Assembly: GCF_000807925.1 (NCBI RefSeq)
Contig: NZ_JRVC01000019.1
Span: forward strand, 34,697 to 98,696
Direction: 5' to 3'
DNA from: Novosphingobium subterraneum
GTDB lineage: Bacteria; Pseudomonadota; Alphaproteobacteria; Sphingomonadales; Sphingomonadaceae
DNA: 64,000 nt
Part shown: one piece after another, positions 42,738-51,665 of the stretch
Position numbering within the stretch: the first letter of the stretch is position 1
Layout: every line of letters starts with the position of its first letter
Notes under the pieces: generated by a model
The model's input: only the letters and a program-made list of their open reading frames with translations
Told to the model about the DNA's origin: nothing
Database searches by the model: none
Made by a program: the position numbers and the translations under genes

Positions 42738-44425
42738 GCGCGCTTCTTCTGCGGCTCGGCAGCAAGCGTCACCGCCGCCTTAAGCGCCTTGGCATCGGCG
42801 AAGGGCAGCGGCAGGTAACGCGCCCGCATCGCTTCGGCGATGCGGGCAGCTTCGGGCCGAGGGCGAGGCGAGATGTCGATCACCACGGCATCAAGGCCGG
42901 CGCCGGCAATTCCCCTCGCGGCCGTCAGCGCGTCGGCATTGGCCTGGGCGCGGCCGGATGTACCGTCTGCGGCGACGTTCGCGCTGCCGTCGGTGAGGAA
43001 CACGAGGAACGGTGTGCGGCCCCGGCACATCACGGCATCGGCAAGCTGCCGGGCAAGGGCAATGCCTCGGGCAAGCGGGGTGCCGCCGCCACCGGGCAGT
43101 TCGGCAAGGGCGCGCTTGGCGCGGGTGAGCGAGCGGGTGGGGGGCAGCAGCAGGTCGGCATCGGTCCCGCGGAAGGCGACCAGCGCAACTTCGGCTCGCT
43201 TCACATAAGCCTGGGCGAGGATCAACTCGACCGCGCCCTTGGCTTCCGACAGGCGGGCGAGTGCCGCCGAGCCCGATGCGTCCACCGCGAAGATCGTGAC
43301 CGTGGTGGCGCGCTCTTCGAAGCGGCGGACCCGCAGGTCGTCCCGGCGGAAGCGGATCGGACCTGCGCCTTCGGGAGCCGGATCACGCCTGCGCAGGGGC
43401 TGCCACGGTATGGCGGCGCGCATCGTATCGACCAGCGCCATGCGCACACCGCCGCCGGGCATGCCGGGCCGCGCACCCAGGGGCTTGCCGCGCAGTGCTG
43501 AACCGGTGCGGCGTCCGGCGCCTCCGCCACGCGCATCCCGCTGGGCGCGGCCCGAGGCGATCAGTTCCAGCACATCAGGCGGGATCATGGCGCGGGCCGC
43601 TTCGATCAGCAGGTCTTCGGGAATGTCGGGCGCGCTGTCGTCGTCATCTTCGTCATTGTCCGGCCGCTCTGCCTCTTCCGGCTCATGCTCGGGTTCTGGA
43701 GGAGCGGGCGCTTCAGGCTCCGGCGGCAGCTTTGTCGCGCGCGGGGCAAGGACGAGGCGCGTCGCGGCTTCAAGGTCGGCGCGGTGAACCGTGTCCCGGC
43801 CGCCAAGCACCGCGTGCGCCCGGGCAACGGCCGCTGCCTGCAGGAGCGGCCTGATCGACGCGATACCCAGCGCCGTTGCGGTGGCGGCAAGGGCCGAGAG
43901 TGCTTCGCTATCGAGCGATGGTGCGGCCCCGAGAGCGCCCGGCTCGGGCATTTCGCAGTGGAGGTCCGCCGGGCGCACGTCTTGCAGGCTGAGGTCGAAA
44001 GCGACCCGTTCCATCAGGGCGAGCGGTGGCCGCTCGTCCGGGCCTTCGCCGTCGTCAAGCAGGATGAGCAGGAAGCCGGGACCATTATCGAGCGCCTGCG
44101 CGATCCTGCCCGCCGTGTCCGAGCGCAGACGCTCGGCCATGGGAACGACCAACACGCCGCCTGCCACCTCAGCCAGAAGGCCCCGTTGCCTTACGAGCGT
44201 GCCGTTGGCGAGGCTGGCAGCAATGTCGGTGCCCCCGGTCAGCCGGTCCTCGTCGATATGACCGGGCAGGCGGCGGAAGGGCGTGTCCGCCGGAAGCAAT
44301 CCTCGCAGCGCTTGCAAGACGAGATCGCGCGCCGGTCCGCCGCCACGCAGGACCAGGCCGCCAAGTTTGCGGTCTGCGGCCAGCAGGCGCGCTGCCAGGA
44401 GCGCATCTGCCAGTGCCTCGGTCAT
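42734..44425 (-). CDS. bchD: Magnesium chelatase D subunit
   Basis: A 563-residue AAA-like platform subunit. The N-terminal AAA domain is degenerate (no Walker A lysine motif visible). A Pro/Glu-rich acidic linker (PEPEAPAPPEPEHEPEEAE and following DDDDS) spans residues about 235-265. The C-terminal VWA domain has the MIDAS motif FAVDASGSAALARL (near residue 370) and FLTDGSANV. It works with BchI to drive BchH. The gene overlaps bchI and bchO by four bases. Confidence 0.96.
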   Translation of the reverse strand: MTEALADALLAARLLAADRKLGGLVLRGGGPARDLVLQALRGLLPADTPFRRLPGHIDEDRLTGGTDIAASLANGTLVRQRGLLAEVAGGVLVVPMAERLRSDTAGRIAQALDNGPGFLLILLDDGEGPDERPPLALMERVAFDLSLQDVRPADLHCEMPEPGALGAAPSLDSEALSALAATATALGIASIRPLLQAAAVARAHAVLGGRDTVHRADLEAATRLVLAPRATKLPPEPEAPAPPEPEHEPEEAERPDNDEDDDDSAPDIPEDLLIEAARAMIPPDVLELIASGRAQRDARGGGAGRRTGSALRGKPLGARPGMPGGGVRMALVDTMRAAIPWQPLRRRDPAPEGAGPIRFRRDDLRVRRFEERATTVTIFAVDASGSAALARLSEAKGAVELILAQAYVKRAEVALVAFRGTDADLLLPPTRSLTRAKRALAELPGGGGTPLARGIALARQLADAVMCRGRTPFLVFLTDGSANVAADGTSGRAQANADALTAARGIAGAGLDAVVIDISPRPRPEAARIAEAMRARYLPLPFADAKALKAAVTLAAEPQKKRA

Positions 44426-45423
44426 CTGAAGTGTTCGGCGATCGCGCGATCAATCCGTGCGGTCGATCCGCTTTCGTCTAGCACGTCGCGGCGCAGGCGG
44501 TGGCGCAAGGCCATCGGCGCAACGTGAAGCAGGTGATCGCGCTTGACCACCTTTGCCCCCTTCAGCGCGGCAAACGCGCGCGCGGCGCGCATCAGGGTCA
44601 GTTCGCCACGCAGGCCGTCAACGCCCACGGCGCTGCAGATACCGGCGGCGTCCACGAGCACACCGTCCGGCACCTCGATCTTCGCCAGCTTTTTCTGTCC
44701 GCGCGCAATCTGCTGCAGGACTTTCTCGTCCTCCTCGGCCCACTGTGCGGCAAAAGCCTCGCTGTCGGCATCGTGCGAGGCGCAGCGGCGCATGATCTCG
44801 ACGCGGTTTTCGATCTCGCGCGGGGTGCGTACTTCGACCGAAAGACCGAATCTGTCGAGCAGTTGCGGGCGCAGTTCGCCTTCTTCCGGGTTGCCGCTGC
44901 CGATCAGCACGAACTTGGCCTTGTGGCGCACCGACAGACCCTCGCGCTCAACCACGTTCTCGCCCGAGGCGGACACGTCGAGCAGCAGGTCGACCAGGTG
45001 GTCTTCGAGCAGGTTGATCTCGTCGATGTAGAGGAACCCGCGATGCGCACGCGCCAGCAAGCCGGGTTCGAACGTCTTTTCCCCGGTGCGCAACGCCCGT
45101 TCCAGATCGAGCGAGCCCAGCACGCGGTCTTCCGTGGCGCCCAGTGGCAGATCAACGAACGGCACCGGCCGCTTGCTGGCCTTGTTGGATTCGCACGGGC
45201 CGGGGCAGCTATGCGGCGCTTCGGGCGAGCAGCCATAGCGGCAGCCGTCCATGACCATGATCGGCGGCAACAGACTGGCCAGTGCGCGGGCGGCGGTGGA
45301 CTTGCCTGTTCCACGGTCGCCGAACACCATCACTCCGCCGATGGAGGGATCGACCGCTGCGATCAGGAGCGCGAGCTTCATTTCGTCCTGACCGACGATC
45401 GCAGAGAAGGGGAAGCGCGCCAT
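44422..45423 (-). CDS. bchI: Magnesium chelatase ATPase subunit I
   Basis: A AAA+ ATPase of 333 residues starting MARFPFSAIVGQDEMKLALL, the standard BchI start; codons upstream of 45423 are non-coding promoter. It has Walker A (GDRGTGKSTAARAL), Walker B (GFLYIDEINLLEDHLVD), the sensor FVLIGSGNPEEGELRPQLLDRFG and the family insert CRYGCSPEAPHSCPGPCESN. It heads the bchIDO operon. A perfect PpsR box begins one base upstream of the ATG. Confidence 0.98.
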   Translation of the reverse strand: MARFPFSAIVGQDEMKLALLIAAVDPSIGGVMVFGDRGTGKSTAARALASLLPPIMVMDGCRYGCSPEAPHSCPGPCESNKASKRPVPFVDLPLGATEDRVLGSLDLERALRTGEKTFEPGLLARAHRGFLYIDEINLLEDHLVDLLLDVSASGENVVEREGLSVRHKAKFVLIGSGNPEEGELRPQLLDRFGLSVEVRTPREIENRVEIMRRCASHDADSEAFAAQWAEEDEKVLQQIARGQKKLAKIEVPDGVLVDAAGICSAVGVDGLRGELTLMRAARAFAALKGAKVVKRDHLLHVAPMALRHRLRRDVLDESGSTARIDRAIAEHFR

Positions 45424-45424
45424 C

Positions 45425-45442
45425 TGTCCAGAACTGTGGACA
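45425..45442. promoter_or_regulatory. PpsR box 6, perfect consensus (bchI)
   Basis: TGTC-N10-GACA with no mismatch (TGTCCAGAACTGTGGACA), separated from the bchI ATG by a single base. No clear -35/-10 pair could be fitted; TTGTCC at 45461-45456 is a weak -35 candidate. The geometry copies that of the crtF box. Confidence 0.8.
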
Positions 45443-45467
45443 CATATGGCCGTCAGGACAAGCGGAA

Positions 45468-46742
45468 TTATCGCTGATCTGAAGTCTTGATCAGTCGGTC
45501 CTTGAGGGTGTGCATCGTCCACCACACGCCCAGCACCATCGGCAGGACAAGAAGACCAATCACGAACTCGTCCGAAACCCCCAATGCGCTGTCTGGCACA
45601 GCATAGAGTGCGTACTTGATGAGGCCGAGGACGTAGTAGCTTAGCGCGACCGCCGAGAGGCCTTCGACCAGCTGCTGCAAACGTGCCTGCATCGAGATCG
45701 ACTGCTCCATCGATCGCAGAAGCTCTGCATTCTGGTTCTCGATCCGCGTATCGATCCGCGCACGCAGCAGCGAAGTCAGTTGCTCGGTACGCTCACCGAT
45801 GCGTTCGATCCTCTCGCTGGTGGCGATGCAGGTATTCATGGCCGGGCGGAAACGGCGCTGGGTGAAATCAACCAGCGAGGCGTACCCTCCGACCGGCCGC
45901 ACATCGAGTTGTTCCAGACGTTCCTCGACGATCTGACCGTAGGCGCGGGTGGCGTCCATGCGGAACGAAATTGCAGTCGCGACAGAGGCAAGATCGAGCG
46001 CAAGGCGCGACAGTTCCTCCAGCAGGCTGTCGTCGCGTGCGTCGCTATCTGCGATACGGTTGGCAAGATCGCTCAGGCGTTCTTCGGCAGCATCAAGCTT
46101 GGGCCAGCATTCGCGGGCGACCGGCAGGCCGAGCAGCGCCTTGTTGCGATAGTTGCCCAGTTCCTGAAGACGCTGGATCTGTCGGGTGAGATCGCGCCGG
46201 TCAATGCCGTTGGCCGCTGCAAGCAATCGCCCGAAGCCGTCATCCTTCAGCCTGAAGTCCGACCATATGCGGATGCCGCCGCCCAGTGTGCTGGAAACAA
46301 GTTCATCGCGATTAATCGGATGGCGATCGAGAACCCGCTCGACGTCGGCATCGGTTTGCGCCAGCCACACGCGCGTGCTGCGCACGATCTGGCCAGGCAG
46401 AGTGCGTGCCCAGGCGATTGCGGCCGATAGCTCGACATCCGTCGTCGGTTCGAGAAAGCCTTCATCATCGCAAGGCGCGCAAAACAGCGTCAGGCTGCTG
46501 CCTTCGCTCTGGCGTTCCCAGGTGAAGGTGACCCTTTGGTTGATCCGGCCTTCGCGGTGCGTTGGGTTGCCGACGCTGTCGTTGCTCGCCGTCAACGCCT
46601 CAATCGCGGACAGTTCATCGGCACGCTCGCTGTCGTCGATCGCAAGGACCCACTGCACGATATGGCAAGGGACCGGCAGGGGCGGCCAGCGCCGCAAGTG
46701 CATCTCGCCAACGGCCCTGCTTCGAAGGTCATGGTCGCGCAT
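45468..46742 (-). CDS. DUF3422 family membrane protein
   Basis: A 424-residue protein from the ATG at 46742 (MRDHDLRSRAVGEMHLRRWPPL). The long central part is helical and coiled-coil-like (residues about 170-360, with many Arg/Glu heptads such as LLRARIDTRIENQNAELLRSMEQ). Two C-terminal membrane segments follow: ALSYYVLGLIKYALYAV and EFVIGLLVLPMVLGVWW. The start HxRxxPPLxxP-like block and overall plan match the DUF3422 family, whose function is not known. It is convergent in no sense with bchI (same strand, 44 bases apart) but has its own upstream region, so it is probably not part of the photosynthesis cluster. Confidence 0.85.
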   Translation of the reverse strand: MRDHDLRSRAVGEMHLRRWPPLPVPCHIVQWVLAIDDSERADELSAIEALTASNDSVGNPTHREGRINQRVTFTWERQSEGSSLTLFCAPCDDEGFLEPTTDVELSAAIAWARTLPGQIVRSTRVWLAQTDADVERVLDRHPINRDELVSSTLGGGIRIWSDFRLKDDGFGRLLAAANGIDRRDLTRQIQRLQELGNYRNKALLGLPVARECWPKLDAAEERLSDLANRIADSDARDDSLLEELSRLALDLASVATAISFRMDATRAYGQIVEERLEQLDVRPVGGYASLVDFTQRRFRPAMNTCIATSERIERIGERTEQLTSLLRARIDTRIENQNAELLRSMEQSISMQARLQQLVEGLSAVALSYYVLGLIKYALYAVPDSALGVSDEFVIGLLVLPMVLGVWWTMHTLKDRLIKTSDQR

Positions 46743-46926
46743 GGGTGAAAATCCCTGACGCGGCTGGCAGGAGAGAAGGCACCATTGACGCCGCCGCTTG
46801 GGCAAAACGCTATGCCAAGAGCAGCGCACCACCAAACGGATTTGCGCAGGTTTCGCGCAAGTGCCTGCCTGGATTGCCCAAAAGAACTAGGTTTTCCGGC
46901 TATTGTCGGCGAAGGCCCTTGACCGC

Positions 46927-46956
46927 GTGAACGTTCTCATTTAGGTGAACGTTCAC
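46927..46956. promoter_or_regulatory. Tandem LacI-type operators before the TonB receptor gene
   Basis: Two copies of a 12-base palindromic motif: GTGAACGTTCTC (46927-46938) and the perfect palindrome GTGAACGTTCAC (46945-46956), spaced 18 bases centre to centre. The first, read on the minus strand, is GAGAACGTTCAC, identical to the site before the GH3 gene (58107-58118). The LacI-family repressor at 55804-56874 is the obvious candidate to bind them. The region 46743-47015 holds no gene. Confidence 0.7.
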
Positions 46957-47015
46957 AAGAGCGCTGATGGCGAGCATTTCGCGTGGCAGTGCCGAGGTTG
47001 TAAAAGGGGAGGATC

Positions 47016-49991
47016 ATGAAGGTTTCCATGACACGTTCCGCTGCCGTTCGTGCAGCCAGCATGGGTGCCCTTGCACTCGCACTTGCAGGGCAAGCCGTCC
47101 ACGCGCAGGAAGCGCCGCAGGATGCTGCTGCTCCCGCTGAAGAAGGCGAAGCCATCGTCGTCACCGGCATCCGCGCCTCGCTGTCGAAGGCACTCGACAT
47201 CAAGCGCAGCGCGCAGGGCGTGGTCGATGCGATCTCGGCGGAAGACATCGGCAAGTTCCCCGATACCAACCTTGCCGAGTCGCTGCAGCGCATCACCGGC
47301 GTTTCGATCGACCGCAACAGCGGTGAAGGTTCGACCGTGACCGTTCGCGGCTTCGGTCCGGACTTCAACCTCGTCCTGCTCAACGGCCGCCAGATGCCCG
47401 CTTCCAGCCTCGGCGGAAGCAGCGGCGCCCCCGCCTCGCGCTCGTTTGATTTCGCCAACCTCGCCTCCGAAGGCATTGCCGGCGTCGAAGTCTACAAGTC
47501 GGGCCGCGCTTCGCTCGCCACTGGCGGTATCGGTTCGGTCATCAACATCAAGACCGCCAAGCCGCTCGAACGTCCAGGCTTCCACGGCAGCATTGGCGCC
47601 AAGGCGGTCTATGACACCTCGCTGTTCGATGGCACCAGCATCACGCCTGAAGTCTCGGGCATCATCAGCGATACCTTTGCTGATGGCCGCATCGGCGTTC
47701 TGCTGACCGGTTCCTACCAGGATCGCAAGGCCAGCCAGGCGCAGTTCAACGCGGGCTGGCGCGAAGGCTATCTCGGCTCGGAAAACAACTGGGGTTCGCT
47801 GGCACAGCCGGGCACGCCGGGCGCTGCCAACATCCAGAACCGCCCCGGCCCGAACGACATCTATCAGGTGACGCAGAACGCGGGCTACGATTTCACCACG
47901 TTCCGCCGCAAGCGCATCAACGGTCAGGCCGTGGTGCAGGTCAAGCCGACCGACACGCTGACTGCGACCGTCGACTACACCTTCTCGCAGAACACCATCG
48001 ACGCCCGCACCAACTCGATCGGCGTCTGGTTCAACCACGGCGACACCTCGAGCAGCTGGACCGATGGCCCGGCAGCTGGCCCGAACTTCTATGCCGAGAA
48101 CTTCGGTGGCACCGACAAGGACCTCGCCATCACCGGCGCAGTTGCGGCTAACCGCTCGCGCAACCAGTCGATCGGCGGCAACCTCAAGTGGGATGGCCCC
48201 GGCGGCCTGCGCCTCGAACTAGATGGTCACCACTCGACCGCCGAAAGCAAGCCGACCAAGCCTTATGGTTCGGGCATTGCCGTCGGTAGCGCGATCTTCG
48301 GCGTGAAGTCGCAGAAGGTCGATTACACCTCCGACATGCCCGTCATCAGCGTTCAGATGTATCCGGGGGCCGAGATCAAGGCCTCGAACATCCGCCCTGC
48401 CGGCAACGCCTTCCGCACCGCCTACATGCGTGACGAGATCAACGAAGTTACTTTCCGCGGCGGTTGGGATTTCGACGCCTCGTTCATCGACAGCCTCGAC
48501 TTCGGCGTCACCTACACCGAGAACAAGGTGCGCTCTGCATTCGGCGTTATCCAGAACGATACCTGGGGCGGCACGCTTTCCGCAGCCGAAACCCCGGATG
48601 ACCTCTACCAGATCCGTGACCTGCCGAAGGACTTGGCGGGCATGTCGGGCTCAAACGATGGCTCGATCATCCCGAACTACTTCAACATCGACACGGACGG
48701 CCTGATCCGTCTGCTCGACAGCAAGATCGGGATCTGCAGCACCGCCGTCACTGCCGGCACCTGCATTGCCAAGTACACGACCGACCGCACCGTCCGCGAA
48801 CGGACCTGGGCGCCGTACCTGCAGACCAAGCACTCGTTCGATCTGGGCGCGGGCACGGCTAACCTGCGCTTCGGCCTGCGCTACGAGAAGACCAAGGTCG
48901 ACTCCACTGCGCAGGTTCCGATCCCGGTCCGCACGATCTGGACCGGCGGCAACGAAACCGCGATCGATTATGGCAATCCGCAGCAGGTCGCTGCCGCCTC
49001 GCTCAAGGGTGAGTACGAGAACTGGCTGCCGGCCATCGACTTCGACATGGAGCCGATCGACAACGTCCGCCTGCGCGCATCGTATAGCCAGACGATCACC
49101 CGTCCTGACTATGCCTCGCTGCAGGGTGGCACCACGCTGGCTTCGCCGATCCGCATCGGAGGCAGCACGGCCTCGAGCGGCAACCCCGGCCTGCTGCCCT
49201 ACAAGTCCAACAACGTCGATCTCTCGGCCGAATGGTACTACGCGCCGGCGAGCTACGTTTCGGTGGGCTTCTTCCACAAGGTCGTGAAGAACTTCATCAG
49301 CCAGACGCAGGTCAACCAGCCCGCGTTCGGCCTGACCAACGCTGCTGCCGGTGCCAATGCCGCAGCAGCGCGGGCAGCGCTGGGTCCCAATGCTACGGCG
49401 CAGCAACTGCTCGATTACATCGGCGCCAACTTCCCCTCGACGGTCATTCGTGACAACAACGGGGTCGTCACCGGCGTCATCGGCCAAGCCTCTGATCCGC
49501 TGGTGAACTTCATCACCACGCAGCCGACCAACAGCGATCAGAAGGCCAAGCTGTGGGGCTGGGAATTCGCGGTCCAGCACAGCTTCTGGGATACCGGCTT
49601 CGGTGCGATCCTGAACTACACCGTGGTGAAGAGCGACACGAAGTTCGACAACACCCTGCGTTACACCATCCCGCAGTTCGCGGTGAACGGGGTTAGCGAC
49701 AGTGCCAATGCGGTGCTGTTCTACGACAAGAACGGCCTGCAGGCGCGCGTTGCCTATAACTGGCGCGATGGGTTCCTCTCGGGCTACGGCTTCGATCCGT
49801 ACTACGTGAAGGCCTATGGCCAGTTCGACGCCAGTGCATCGTACGAAATCCGCAAGGGCGTGACGGTGTTCGTCGAAGGCATCAACATCACCAACGCCGA
49901 CCGCAAGGGCTACCAGCGCAACACCCAGACCGTGTTCTTTGCGGCACCGGGATATGCGCGCTATGCTGCCGGTGCGCGGTTTACCTTCTGA
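47016..49991 (+). CDS. TonB-dependent receptor (sphingomonad carbohydrate type)
   Basis: An outer-membrane receptor of 991 residues. It has a signal peptide ending VHAQ, a TonB box and plug start (EAIVVTGIRASLSKALDIKR, residues about 46-65), the plug motifs NLAESLQRITGVSIDR and VTVRGFGPDFNLVLLNGR, and a large 22-strand barrel ending in RYAAGARFTF with terminal Phe. It belongs to the long TonB-receptor type common in Sphingomonadales and Caulobacterales. Neighbouring GH16 and GH3 genes suggest uptake of beta-glucan oligomers. RBS GGGAGGATC precedes the ATG. Confidence 0.95.
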   Translation: MKVSMTRSAAVRAASMGALALALAGQAVHAQEAPQDAAAPAEEGEAIVVTGIRASLSKALDIKRSAQGVVDAISAEDIGKFPDTNLAESLQRITGVSIDRNSGEGSTVTVRGFGPDFNLVLLNGRQMPASSLGGSSGAPASRSFDFANLASEGIAGVEVYKSGRASLATGGIGSVINIKTAKPLERPGFHGSIGAKAVYDTSLFDGTSITPEVSGIISDTFADGRIGVLLTGSYQDRKASQAQFNAGWREGYLGSENNWGSLAQPGTPGAANIQNRPGPNDIYQVTQNAGYDFTTFRRKRINGQAVVQVKPTDTLTATVDYTFSQNTIDARTNSIGVWFNHGDTSSSWTDGPAAGPNFYAENFGGTDKDLAITGAVAANRSRNQSIGGNLKWDGPGGLRLELDGHHSTAESKPTKPYGSGIAVGSAIFGVKSQKVDYTSDMPVISVQMYPGAEIKASNIRPAGNAFRTAYMRDEINEVTFRGGWDFDASFIDSLDFGVTYTENKVRSAFGVIQNDTWGGTLSAAETPDDLYQIRDLPKDLAGMSGSNDGSIIPNYFNIDTDGLIRLLDSKIGICSTAVTAGTCIAKYTTDRTVRERTWAPYLQTKHSFDLGAGTANLRFGLRYEKTKVDSTAQVPIPVRTIWTGGNETAIDYGNPQQVAAASLKGEYENWLPAIDFDMEPIDNVRLRASYSQTITRPDYASLQGGTTLASPIRIGGSTASSGNPGLLPYKSNNVDLSAEWYYAPASYVSVGFFHKVVKNFISQTQVNQPAFGLTNAAAGANAAAARAALGPNATAQQLLDYIGANFPSTVIRDNNGVVTGVIGQASDPLVNFITTQPTNSDQKAKLWGWEFAVQHSFWDTGFGAILNYTVVKSDTKFDNTLRYTIPQFAVNGVSDSANAVLFYDKNGLQARVAYNWRDGFLSGYGFDPYYVKAYGQFDASASYEIRKGVTVFVEGINITNADRKGYQRNTQTVFFAAPGYARYAAGARFTF

Positions 49992-50026
49992 GCCTGAGGG
50001 GATGACCTTCGGGTGACGAGGAACCG

Positions 50027-50058
50027 GCGGCCCGTATTGCTTCGGCAGTGCGGGCCGC
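50027..50058 (+). terminator. 14-bp hairpin with TTCG loop after the TonB receptor gene
   Basis: The arms 50027-50040 and 50045-50058 pair over 14 positions (two G-T pairs) around the tetraloop TTCG, followed by AGGGGTTTT. It lies between the receptor stop and the halogenase gene 60 bases further on. It may end or attenuate transcription so that the receptor message exceeds that of downstream genes, or protect its 3' end. Confidence 0.65.
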
Positions 50059-50117
50059 AGGGGTTTTCAAGGACTGACAGGTTGGCCGGATCAACCGGCG
50101 GCTGAAACGGGTGAGAG

Positions 50118-51665
50118 ATGATCGGGTCGGTGAAGCAGGTTGTCATCGTCGGAGGCGGCACCGCAGGGTGGCTCTCCGCGTGCCTGCTGGCCGCGCGACG
50201 GCCCGAGCTGGCAATCACGCTGGTCGAGGCGCCCGACATCCCGACAATCGGCGTCGGCGAGGGCACTTGGCCGACGATGCGCGAAACGCTCTCGACCATC
50301 GGCATTCCCGAGGCCGAGTTCCTTGCCGAGTGCGACGCTTCGTTCAAGCAGGGTTCGCGCTTCGATGGCTGGGTCGATGGTTCGGCGCAGGACAGCTACC
50401 TCCATCCGTTCACACCGCCCCCGCCGGGCGACATGGCTGCCATGCTGCAGGCGTGGCACACACAGGCACCGGAATTGTCCTTCGCAGCGCTGGTGACGCC
50501 ACAAGCTGCGGCCTGCGAGGACAACCTTGCACCAAGGCAAAGGGCCATGCCCGATTATGCCGGGGCGCTGAACTACGGTTATCATCTCGATGCCGGCAAG
50601 TTCGCCGCACTGCTCAAGCGCCACGCGACGACGCGGCTCGGCGTGACGCATGTTTCGGCGCAAGTCATTGCAATTGCCGATGACGAGGCCGGCAATATCG
50701 CCAGTCTGCGCCTGCTCGACGGGCGCGAAATAGCCGGCCACTTCTTCATCGATTGCTCAGGGCTTGCCGCGATCCTGATCGGTGACCACTGCGGCGTGCC
50801 GTGGGTGGACCGGTCCGACGTGTCCTTCAACGACAGCGCGCTTGCCGTGCAGGTCCCGGTCGAACCCGGCAGCCCGATTGCGTCGCAGACCATCGGCACC
50901 GCGCATGAAGCGGGCTGGATCTGGGACATTGCCCTGCCGACGCGGTGCGGCATCGGTTGCGTCTTCTCCTCGCGCTTCATGGATGATGCGCGGGCGGAGG
51001 ATGTGCTGCGGAACTACATTGCCGCGCGGCTACCGTCCGCTGACCTGCAGACCCTGCGCCCGCGCAAGCTCACGTTCTCCACGGGCCACCGTGAACGCTT
51101 CTGGCAGGGCAACTGCCTTGCCGTGGGCCTCTCCGCTGGTTTCATCGAGCCGCTCGAGGCCTCGGCCATCGTCACCATCGAACTGTCGATCAAGGCATTG
51201 GCCGAAAACTTTCCGCGCCGCTCGGATACGTTGGGCCTGCTCGCCGGGCGGTTCAACGAGCTGTTCCGCTACCGCTGGGACCGCATCGTCGAATTTCTCA
51301 AGCTGCACTACGTCCTCAGCCGCCGGCCCGAGCCTTACTGGCTGGCGCAGCGCGATCCGGCGACAGTCCCGGCGCGCCTTGCCGAGTGTCTGGAGCTTTG
51401 GCGCGATCAGCCGCCGTCGGCGTGGGACTTCCCTCGCATGGACGAACTGTTCTGCGCCGCCAGCCAGCAATACGTGCTCTACGGCATGGGCTTCCCTGTG
51501 CCGGGCGGAGCAGCCGACGCTACAGCCACGCAAGCGCTTGCCGAAGTGCGCCAGCGTTCGCGCGCCTTGGCCGCGGCATTGCCGTCCAATCGGACCTATC
51601 TCGATGCCCTGCGCCCCGTTGCGGCCGCAGCCCCAATCGCCATGCACGGAGCGGCAGTGAAATGA
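50118..51665 (+). CDS. Flavin-dependent tryptophan-halogenase-like protein (first copy)
   Basis: A 515-residue protein of the Trp_halogenase family. It has the FAD motif VVIVGGGTAGWLSACLLAAR at the start, IPTIGVGEGTWPTM, and the conserved Lys in DASFKQGSRFDGW (near residue 82). The W-x-W-x-I motif appears as GWIWDIALPTRCG (near residue 256), without the usual Pro after Ile. A C-terminal VGLSAGFIEPLEASAIVTIE segment is typical. Halogenation has not been shown for most such genes beside TonB receptors, so the reaction is open. It begins a five-gene run (50118-55797) with overlapping or adjacent genes. Confidence 0.88.
   Translation: MIGSVKQVVIVGGGTAGWLSACLLAARRPELAITLVEAPDIPTIGVGEGTWPTMRETLSTIGIPEAEFLAECDASFKQGSRFDGWVDGSAQDSYLHPFTPPPPGDMAAMLQAWHTQAPELSFAALVTPQAAACEDNLAPRQRAMPDYAGALNYGYHLDAGKFAALLKRHATTRLGVTHVSAQVIAIADDEAGNIASLRLLDGREIAGHFFIDCSGLAAILIGDHCGVPWVDRSDVSFNDSALAVQVPVEPGSPIASQTIGTAHEAGWIWDIALPTRCGIGCVFSSRFMDDARAEDVLRNYIAARLPSADLQTLRPRKLTFSTGHRERFWQGNCLAVGLSAGFIEPLEASAIVTIELSIKALAENFPRRSDTLGLLAGRFNELFRYRWDRIVEFLKLHYVLSRRPEPYWLAQRDPATVPARLAECLELWRDQPPSAWDFPRMDELFCAASQQYVLYGMGFPVPGGAADATATQALAEVRQRSRALAAALPSNRTYLDALRPVAAAAPIAMHGAAVK

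Noticed and set aside
45424..45525. Upstream extension of bchI to 45525
   Set aside because: The extension would translate the PpsR box and promoter region; BchI proteins begin at the ATG at 45423 (MARFPFSAIVGQDE).
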